Assembly (NCBI GenBank): GCA_947396885.1
Contig: OX377206.1
Coordinates: 22,625,114 to 22,689,113 of the forward strand
DNA length: 64,000 nucleotides
Direction of reading: 5' to 3'
Source: Heligmosomoides polygyrus polygyrus
Taxonomy: Eukaryota > Nematoda > Chromadorea > Rhabditida > Heligmosomidae
The position numbers and the translations under genes are program-made. Below, one piece after another: positions 57,360 through 64,000 of the stretch. Under the pieces are notes generated by a model that worked only from the letters and a program-made list of their open reading frames with translations, did no database searches and was not told where the DNA came from. Numbering within the stretch: position 1 is the stretch's first letter; each line of letters starts with the position of its first letter.

Positions 57360-57875
57360 TTCGAAGTGCTCTCTTCATGAGCGCATGCAGCTTCTCAGAC
57401 GAGTTACGAAGGCGTCGCAGGTGGCACGCAGATAGTCCTCATCGAGATCATTCCACACGTTGTTGTGTCTTGTCGATGAGATCTTGTGCCCTTAAACTGA
57501 CGAGACGGAAAAGTCAAGTGGGTCCAGATCTGGTGAACTTGGTGGCCATTTTTCACGGGCGATGAAATCTGCAAACATCACTGCTGGACGACACTCGACT
57601 TGTCTGCAGGAGCCGAGTCTTGCTGAAAGCACCAGTGCTTGTCTCCGAAGTGAGAAATAGACCTTGGCTTCAAAACATTTTCTAGGATCGATTTCAGATA
57701 TATTTACTCATTGATCTTCACTCCAGCATCGACAAACACCAGTGGCGTCTTCCCATCTGAGGTTATCGCACCCCAATCCATAACAGAGCTTGGATGTGCA
57801 GTCTTCCCGATGACTTTTCCTCCAGAAATAACCTGCTTTCTACATGCTGCAAGGATCCAGTTGTTTTGTGGATGC
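57360..57875 (-). pseudogene. Tc1/mariner-type transposase, C-terminal part
   Basis: Minus-strand pieces in several frames: HPQNNWILAACRKQVISGGK, VIGKTAHPSSVMDWGAI, TSDGKTPLVFVDAG, CFQQDSAPADKSS (second catalytic Asp region), FADFIAREKWPPSSPDLDPL (third acidic motif; usual PSSPDLNPLD), then VWNDLDEDYLRATCDAFVTR. Frameshifts and stops occur near 57500-57600. It directly continues the N-terminal part that ends at 58372. Confidence 0.78.
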
Positions 57876-57883
57876 ACAATAGA

Positions 57884-58363
57884 TACTTCTTCTTCTTCTT
57901 CTTCTTCTTGTCCCGCGCAGTCGCAAGATCCGCTATTCTTATGATTCGTTGCCGCCTCATCCTATCAAAGGCGTCGTCTGGCGTGGCGCCGATTTCAGCG
58001 AGATCTCTCTTGATGACGTCCTTTCACCTTTTCCTTGGGGTTCTTCTCGAACGCTTTCCGGGTGCTTCAAAATTTAGGGCCAACCTGATGGGGTGATCCT
58101 CTGGTCTTCTAAGGATGTGCCCGTACCACCTCAGGTGCTGCTCCCTTTCTTCAACTGGATCGGGGCTGTCTTCATCACTGCACTAACATCTTCATTTCGC
58201 ACCCTGTCCCGACAGGTCCATCCACAAGCCCACCTGATCATCCTCATTTCTGCCGCGTGCAGCTGCCGCTCCTGCGCTTTACCTAGGGCATAGCACACAC
58301 TACCGTAAAGGAGAGCAGGCCTCACTACTGCTCTATATAGCTTGCCTTTGAGTGTCCTGGAGT
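57884..58363 (-). mobile_element. Second non-LTR retrotransposon, 3' fragment with AAG tail
   Basis: The 8-bp direct repeat ACAATAGA at 57876-57883 and 58364-58371 bounds the insert. On the minus strand it reads SRTLKGKLYRAVVRPALLYG, QLHAAEMRMIRWACGWTCRD, RVRNEDVSAVMKTAPIQLKK, then, after a frame change, QHLRWYGHILRRPEDHPIRL and a stop in place of Trp near 58027. It ends RIIRIADLATARD followed by an (AAG)n tail at about 57886-57911. This is the C-terminal end of a reverse transcriptase unlike the 54.3-kb LINE. The sequence and tail fit an RTE-like or related clade. Confidence 0.85.
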
Positions 58364-58371
58364 ACAATAGA

Positions 58372-58824
58372 AACTATTGTAAAAAATTTCTCGTCACAGG
58401 AAGCGATGCTCCGGTGCGTGCGATCTGCGAAGTGCATCAAAAGTCTCCTGCATCTCTTCATCCGCACGTTCTTCATTTTGGGAGAGAGGATATGTACCGT
58501 CTGTTGTCGGTGAGAACGAAGTCCTAGCTTCTTTCTGACAATGTTTCTCACAGAGGTAGCCTAGATGCCTTCTTCTCTCGTCGCATTCCTCATTCAGCGG
58601 AGATGAATTTTACTAACGAATCTTTTCATGGTATCAGACGTTGCAACAGAAGCCTTTCCACCTCCTCCTTTCCTGTTCAGTGTACATTCGAGCTCCTCGA
58701 ACCGTTCAATTATTTTTCGGACCAATCGCTGGAAAACAGATAGAAGACGAGCAATTTTATTTGACTCGTGACCTTCCTGGTGCGGATCGATGATGGCGGC
58801 ACGCTTCCGATGAGCTTCAACCAT
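58372..58824 (-). pseudogene. Tc1/mariner-type transposase, N-terminal part
   Basis: Starts at the ATG ending at 58824: MVEAHRKRAAIIDPHQEGHE, then SNKIARLLSVFQRLVRKIIE and RFEELECTLNRKGGGGKASV, a helix-turn-helix DNA-binding region. It ends in a stop near 58594. A second segment IVRKKLGLRSHRQQTVHILS and MKRCRRLLMHFADRTHRSI leads to SCDEKFFTI, which keeps the first catalytic Asp and stops exactly at the LINE insertion. The frame changes between the two segments near 58560. Confidence 0.8.
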
Positions 58825-58978
58825 AGTTTAGAATGCAAAGAACGCACACAAAGCTTTTCATGTTGCATAGTATAAACAATTCACAAAATAATAGCACTTA
58901 AATTTTCAGAAAAAAAATTAGCTCCTGGTTCAAATTCGCAAGTTTTCGCCGAGACCCATAATTAATGCGCACCCTGTA

Positions 58979-59910
58979 ATGTGTATACCATTTCACGTCT
59001 GAATGGACATTGGGTCTAAATAAGCACAACGCTTTTGAAATCTAACTGAATTCAAAACAAGTGCCTTTTACATCAAACTAGACACTCTCCAAAAAAGTGA
59101 GAATAATGTTTTGTTCAAGGGAAATATTGCAAAAAATTGACTTCCCTTCGACGGCTTAATTCTCTTGCCCAATAAGTAAACACAATCTTTGAAATTTTAC
59201 AAATTTATGATTTTTCATAGAAAAATTCTAAGTTTAGAGCTTGTTTTAAAGGCAAGGAGCACAACCATTTTGCGTGCTTAAAGTAGAGATTGCTTGCGCA
59301 ATGCCTCCTCAAACACGTCCGATTTTTATTCGATTGATGGTAGAATTTTTGTTTAAATGGCGCTTCATGCTTACAAATAATACAACAAAAACAACTGCGA
59401 AGAACAGACATATCCTCACTCTGATGCTTCGGGTAAGCACCACTTATATTATCAATCAAAAAAAAAATCGTAAGAAGCGAGCGCATGCTACGATCGAGCG
59501 ATAATCGAGCGCATGCTGCAATCTCTTCTTTCAATGCGCTGAATGATTGCTGCCTTGTAATGCTTAATTTGATATTTTTCCTCAAACAATTAAATTACTA
59601 TACAATTATTACATCATTAAGACGGCTGAACCAAAAAAATCAAAGAAAGGTATACAAATTCTTAATCGAGCAAAAGATTATTCTAATCATCTTGAATGCA
59701 AGCAGTTAGCATCCAAGGTTCTATGCATCTTGAGGAGTCTGTGAGATGATCGTTCTGATTTATTTTTATTTGAAAGAATTTCACTTTGATTCCAAAAGTT
59801 TGCTTAGAAGAGTGTTTTACTTGACTCGAAAGGTGTCCAATTTGACGTGAACATGTTATGTAAAGTTTAGGACATTAAAGGTGAAACGACAGCGTCAATA
59901 AATTTCTTGC
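58979..59910. other. Spacer; AT-rich old repeat motifs
   Basis: CCCAATAAGTAAACA at about 59169 and TTGCTTAGAAGAGTGT near 59800 recur near 8.85 and 9.46 kb. A 126-residue minus frame at 59205-59585 has no recognisable domain. Confidence 0.35.
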
Positions 59911-60150
59911 TGCGATGCGCCACGCATTCTACTTTTAAGAATCTTCTAGAGGAAAGTTTGAATGCCTATTTCACTTACACGATGACGTTCGGTGCCCAGC
60001 CACAGGCAACTGATTTATCCTTCCAGACATGACTGGGACCAATTCACTGAAACCGGGAAGATTTTGGCTTGGTTAGCCTGTGCGGTCAATCCAAACCAGA
60101 GGCCTCGATTCAGGGTGCCGGCGAAGGTGAACGCGTCCTCCGACTGACAC
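59911..60150 (-). repeat. Diverged SINE copy
   Basis: TGCGATGCGCCACGCATTC, TTATCCTTCCAGACATGAC, CAATTCACTGAAACCGGG, TGGTTAGCCTGTGCGG and CCTCCGACTG follow the SINE order. The tail is missing. Confidence 0.65.
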
Positions 60151-60291
60151 CCACCAACAAGGACATACACATATAATAAAGGCTGGCGTCTTTTTTTCGG
60201 TTTTATGATGACCAAACGCAGCGGCCCCTGACGGGCTTACATTTCCGTCTCTACTAATGGTTAATCGATTGAGGTACAATTTACGTGGATT

Positions 60292-60589
60292 GAGGATAAA
60301 AGAATGAAGGACGGCGTTACTCAACTCTTTTCGGGATGCGCCACGAAATATGTACTTTTACGGGATGTCGCGGAGGCCACCTGAATGCGCATTTGGCCTT
60401 GCAATGGCTTGCGGTGGTCAGCCGATGAACAAGTCAGGGCTTTATCCTTCCCGGTCAACATTGGCACCAATTCATCGATTCCGAAGGGATGGAAGGCATG
60501 GTTGGCCTGGGCCGAAAATCCGAAGCAAGAACCTTAGATTGGAGTTACACGACAGCCGGTATCTCCTCCAACTGCACTACACGCTCCCC
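60292..60589 (-). repeat. SINE copy with alternative tRNA head
   Basis: Full-length from GAATGAAGGACGGCGTTAC to CTCCAACTGCACTACACGC. The part nearest the head reads CCGAAGCAAGAACCTTAGATT then GTTACACGACAGCCGGTATC (shown in two pieces). This differs from the CCAGGAACCTGGTATCGGGT type but equals the copy at 61281-61578. Confidence 0.75.
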
Positions 60590-61280
60590 TTGCCGGTGAA
60601 TAAGATTCACTATTCGTAGTAGGTAAACAAGTTAACAATATCAATTGGCTGACATTATCATTATCAAATATTTTTTCTTTTCTGTTCGAAATTTACGGTA
60701 TGATGTGAGCGGATCACGTAAATACATTGATTGACCTTAGCCTGTGCTCTACAAAATGTAGACTAAGTGTCGCACTATCGACTCGTTTGGATGGATGTTA
60801 TGGGGGGACGTGCGTTCTACCCCCTCGTCCCCCTGGCCCGCCCACCCCCTAACCCCATGGGCTTGCTCGAGAGTCCAGTGGCTGCCTTGCGAGATAGTGG
60901 AGACGCAGATGTTTGCCATGCCTCAGGCAGGGTGGGGGTAGAACGCCACTCCGCCGAGGTTATGGTATTGGGCAATTGCATGTCGAGACTGTTTCCACGA
61001 CATTACACAGCAGTGGGGTGCACGGCGCATACTGAGCTTATTGATTTCTGCCTTTCTCTTACAACGTAGAGCATTAAATTCTTTGTGAGATATTAGGAAA
61101 CTATAATACAGAGTATTTACTATGCTAAGCTTCAGATCCTCTCATTTTTCGTAAACAAATGGATTCGTATTACCATTTGTTTTGATTTTGCTGAGGAAAA
61201 GGGAAGAGTTGTGAAAAACCCTAACATCCATGCCTCAAAAAAAAACTGCACTTTTAACATATCAAAAAAATTAATAAATT
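60590..61280. other. Short spacer with C-rich inverted patch
   Basis: GTGCGTTCTACCCCC at about 60810 faces GGGGGTAGAACGCCAC at about 60933. Otherwise no gene was recognised. Confidence 0.4.
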
Positions 61281-61578
61281 AAGGATAAAGGATAAAGGAT
61301 GAAGGACGGCGTTACTCAATCCCTTCTGGGATGCGCCAGCGCATTCTACTTGTACGAGATGTCGTGGAGGCGACATGAATGCGTATTTGGCCATACAATG
61401 ACTTGCGGTGGCCAGCCGATGAACAAAACGGCGCTTTATCCTTCCCAGACAAGTCTGGTACCAATTCACCGACCCCGGAGGCATGGAAGGCTTGGTTGAC
61501 CTGAGCGGGAAATCCGAAGCAAGAACCTTAGATTGCAGTTACACGACAGCCGGTATCTCCTCCAACTGCACTACACGC
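61281..61578 (-). mobile_element. Young SINE copy with alternative tRNA head
   Basis: The body is close to the young copies (CGGCGTTACTCAATCCCTTC, CAAGTCTGGTACCAATTCACC) but the head matches the 60.3-kb copy. The tail GGATAAAGGATAAAGGATG is well preserved. The flanks are AT-rich on both sides, so a target duplication cannot be assigned with confidence. Confidence 0.8.
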
Positions 61579-63238
61579 AATTATTTTAATTTAAAATTAA
61601 TAATTTATAATTTAAAAATTTTCAAACAATGTTTTCTGAAAATATGCAACTCTTCCCTTGAGAGCACGGCTTATCGAACGGGACCTAAGCCATTGTAGTT
61701 TGAAGTGTGTCTACCAACGCTGGCAAACCTCATCTCTTACCTACATAGTACATAAAATTATACATAACGCTCGACAACGTTCTTCAAGTGTTAGCAGCAC
61801 CAGCTCGAATAAAAATGAAACATGCTATCAACGGGAGCGGAAGAACAGAACCAGTGAAAGATATCCTATCCAACATGTAATAGAAATTCGATTCACATTC
61901 ATGTGCAGCTGCCTGGCCTGATAGAGCATGGCGAAGGGCGGTTGGATGGAAGTGAATGTCAAGTTCAGATTCAGTCAATTTAATCCGTTCGAAAAACGGG
62001 GAAATTTAATTTTGGCGGAGGAACACCTACATACATACATACAACACAACAGAGTTGCAAACATGAGTATGAGTTGAAGATTACTCCTATCGTGTTGCAC
62101 GTTGTTGTTAGCGACGACTTATTTAGAAGGAATTAGCAAGGCACTTCCGTGCGCTTGCAACCATCTGAACTTGAAAAAAGAGCAAACCTTCACTGATCTA
62201 TGATGCGACATATAACACTTATGTATGTATGGTGTGAAAAACATTTATTTAAGATTGCACATCAGTTTTCATTTTTAGACATCTAGCTAGCATTGATAAC
62301 CAGGAGGGAATAAAGTGAAACAATGAAAATGAGAGCAAATAATGTTCCGAAATTTATCACCCACCCCTTCCAAATTTATGAAAGGAAATGGGAAATGGTG
62401 AGCATCAGACGTTTAGCACAGTAAATTTCCTATATAGTCCCTTCTTACTGCTCCAGGAACTCTTATACCTTCAAAGCTATAAAAGATAGGCGGCAATCGA
62501 TATATCATTAGTGTGCGCCACGCGCCCCATACCTGTGTGATATCATGGATGCACTGTCTATGAGCTATTGGCTCACACAATTATTTCTTTCTGCTAGGAG
62601 GGTCTAGTACAGTAATTTCATATTCAAGAGCAATTGAAATCATTGCTGGCGTTCTGAGGATGCAAACCCTTTCATCGATTCATGGTGCGCTCAAGTTCGT
62701 CTCCTCATAGACTTCTTAGCCAAGCAGTTTTTAAACTTTTTGTTCTTTTTTCACCTGTTCGGCTCGTATTTCGCTCTGGTATTATTCCATATTTTAATTG
62801 CCCAAAAAGGCTCCTAATTAGGTTCCACATGTATTACGTTTTCTGCACAGTATCTACATATGTAAATTCTTTCGTACAGCGAACCACAAAATTCTTTTGT
62901 TTCGCAGTACGAAATGGTTTGAACGTCTTCCTCCAGCTCTGGCTCAGTGCCAAACGTCCTCACAATTCAAGACTGCGTTAAAGAAAATAGACATTCTATC
63001 TGCTATTGGTGTCCCTGATATGTGTTAGCTAGTATATTTCCGTAGAGGAGCATTCCGAGTTCTATGCCTCTGTTCATTTTCGGTTTTTTTTTTACTTTAT
63101 TCAAGGCGTCAAGCAGCTAGGCAAATTGCTGGGCAATTAGAGTAAATAAATTTGATGTTCCCTCCTAACGTAAACAGTATATGCTATGCTCTTGAAACCC
63201 ATCAACTCAACCTATGACTGGATACACCTCTTAGGAGT
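61579..63238. other. No recognised gene
   Basis: Short frames only. CATACATACATACA near 62030 is a small tandem repeat. A GTGCGCCACGCGCC segment at about 62514 is too short to assign to the SINE. Confidence 0.35.
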
Positions 63239-63360
63239 ATGTTATACTTCGGCGACGGTGTTGTCGGCGACGTCGGCAGCAGTGTTACACGGGTTGCTAC
63301 GCAGTGCGTAGCAGCCCACGCAACACAGCGTCGCCAACGCGTCGCCGAAGGATAACACAG
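63239..63360. repeat. GC-rich fold-back 1
   Basis: The left end TATGTTATACTTCGGCGACG and the right end, from the other strand, TGTTATCCTTCGGCGACGCG match. At the centre GTTGCTACGCA meets TGCGTAGCAGC. The unit is about 120 bp and could fold into one long hairpin. Miniature inverted-repeat element is the likely class. Confidence 0.7.
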
Positions 63361-63362
63361 GC

Positions 63363-63485
63363 CTTAAGGCCGCCACAGACTTCTACGGCGCCGCTGGCGG
63401 CGCCGCTGGAGGCGAGCTCTGCGTCTCTGCCCTATGGTTAAGCATAGGGCAGCGGCGCCGCAGAAGTCTGTGGCGGCCTTTAAGC
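63363..63485. repeat. GC-rich fold-back 2
   Basis: Arms start TTAAGGCCGCCACAGACTTC on the left and TTAAAGGCCGCCACAGACTT read from the right. They continue into GGCGCCGCTG. An inner pair CTGCCCTATG and CATAGGGCAG closes the hairpin. It lies 2-3 bp from fold-back 1. Confidence 0.78.
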
Positions 63486-64000
63486 TCAGCCCGGCTGCCA
63501 GGCAAGCTTAGCAGTTTTAGCTATGCTTCGTTCTTTCGCTGGTCAGCTCCCAAGAGCCTTATCAGGAGAGGGCACCACCAATATCTTATCCTTTGGTGTT
63601 GGCTGTCAGCTTATGGATGTCTCACATTGTCACACTTTTGTTACTGGAAAAAATGCATATGCTTAATGTTCTCTTTAGTCCTTTATCGTGATCAGTCCCA
63701 GCATTTCCCTCCTACACTGCCGCCGTTTGGCTACAAAATTTTCGTTGTAAGCGAACGCTCGGAATGAGTGTTCTTCAGTTTTATATTAGCTCTTTTCTAG
63801 TTTTTAGTTATTTCTGGGTCTTGAAGTGTCTACTGTTGAGTTTGTTTGAGTAAAGAGTTTTGCCTACTATTCGTTGATGTAATAGCGGCCCTTTTCGCGC
63901 ATAAATAAATAAATAAATATGTAGAACTTACATATATATATATATATGTGGATCATGTGTATACATTGAAGCGTTTTTTTTTTTTTGTAAAAGAGGTGTT
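63486..64000. other. No recognised gene; simple repeats
   Basis: ATAAATAAATAAATAAATA at about 63901-63919, a TA run near 63932-63947 and a poly-T tract at 63976-63986. No coding feature was identified. Confidence 0.5.

Larger units (their letters stand above)
57236..58976 (-). mobile_element. Tc1/mariner-type transposon interrupted by a LINE fragment
   Basis: Inverted terminal repeats of about 22 bp: CAAGGTGCACATTAATTATG at 57236-57255 and, from the other strand, CAGGGTGCGCATTAATTATG ending at 58976. TA flanks each side (57234-57235 and 58977-58978). After removing the LINE insert and one copy of its duplication (about 488 bp) the element is about 1.25 kb, the usual mariner length. Transposase pieces lie on the minus strand on both sides of the insert. 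Confidence 0.88.

Noticed and set aside
60767..61069. 100-residue plus-strand frame with many Pro and Gly
   Set aside because: Arises from a C-rich and G-rich inverted patch; no domain or splice support.
1..64000. CRISPR array, phage or bacterial operon
   Set aside because: No regularly spaced short repeats, no dense gene packing and no long bacterial-type frames; the element types are animal.

Overview
The window looks like repeat-dense intergenic or accessory DNA from a nematode, most likely a strongylid (hookworm-type) parasite. Three things suggest this: a dingo-like RTE non-LTR retrotransposon, several mariner-family transposons, and very short, poorly conserved reading frames with no long intact host gene. 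The phylum call is an inference from element types and general composition. No rRNA, functional tRNA, CRISPR array or bacterial-type operon was seen.

Layout. 1.5-2.9 kb, 25.7-27.0 kb, 33.3-34.7 kb and 48.5-49.9 kb hold four related elements of about 1.35-1.47 kb, called A-D here. Each has long inverted terminal arms (about 270-400 bp) containing a tRNA-like block with A-box and B-box motifs. Each encloses a short reading frame starting with a shared 'RVV.LL...P...PtR.E' module followed by an acidic stretch. Solo arm-like copies lie at 19.7 and 38.5 kb, and compact tRNA-like fold-backs at 11.7 and 14.0 kb. I consider this the most unusual system in the window.

A tRNA-derived SINE of about 290 bp with an (ATCCTTT)n tail occurs at least fifteen times. 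Four young copies (16.7, 18.3, 21.6 and 39.7 kb) have 9-11 bp target-site duplications. One old copy at 23.2 kb is split by a mariner transposon (23.35-24.49 kb). A second mariner relic lies at 40.5-41.6 kb. A third Tc1/mariner-type element (57.24-58.98 kb) is itself interrupted by a 3' fragment of a non-LTR retrotransposon flanked by an 8-bp duplication.

A 5'-truncated RTE-type LINE (54.27-57.02 kb, minus strand) keeps nearly all of its endonuclease and reverse transcriptase and is bounded by an 11-bp duplication. A second RTE 3' end lies at 36.3-36.6 kb. The 37.7-43.9 kb zone carries three copies of an AT-rich repeat full of TTCGAA palindromes, plus a long inverted repeat. The right end has two adjacent GC-rich fold-back elements (63.24-63.49 kb).

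How the parts relate. All recognised transposase and reverse transcriptase genes here are damaged, so any mobility of the SINEs and inverted-repeat elements must come from proteins encoded elsewhere. The nested insertions give a relative order: SINE before mariner at 23 kb, and mariner before LINE fragment at 57-58 kb. Only weak candidates for host exons were seen (50.77-50.99 kb minus, and 22.1-22.5 kb plus).
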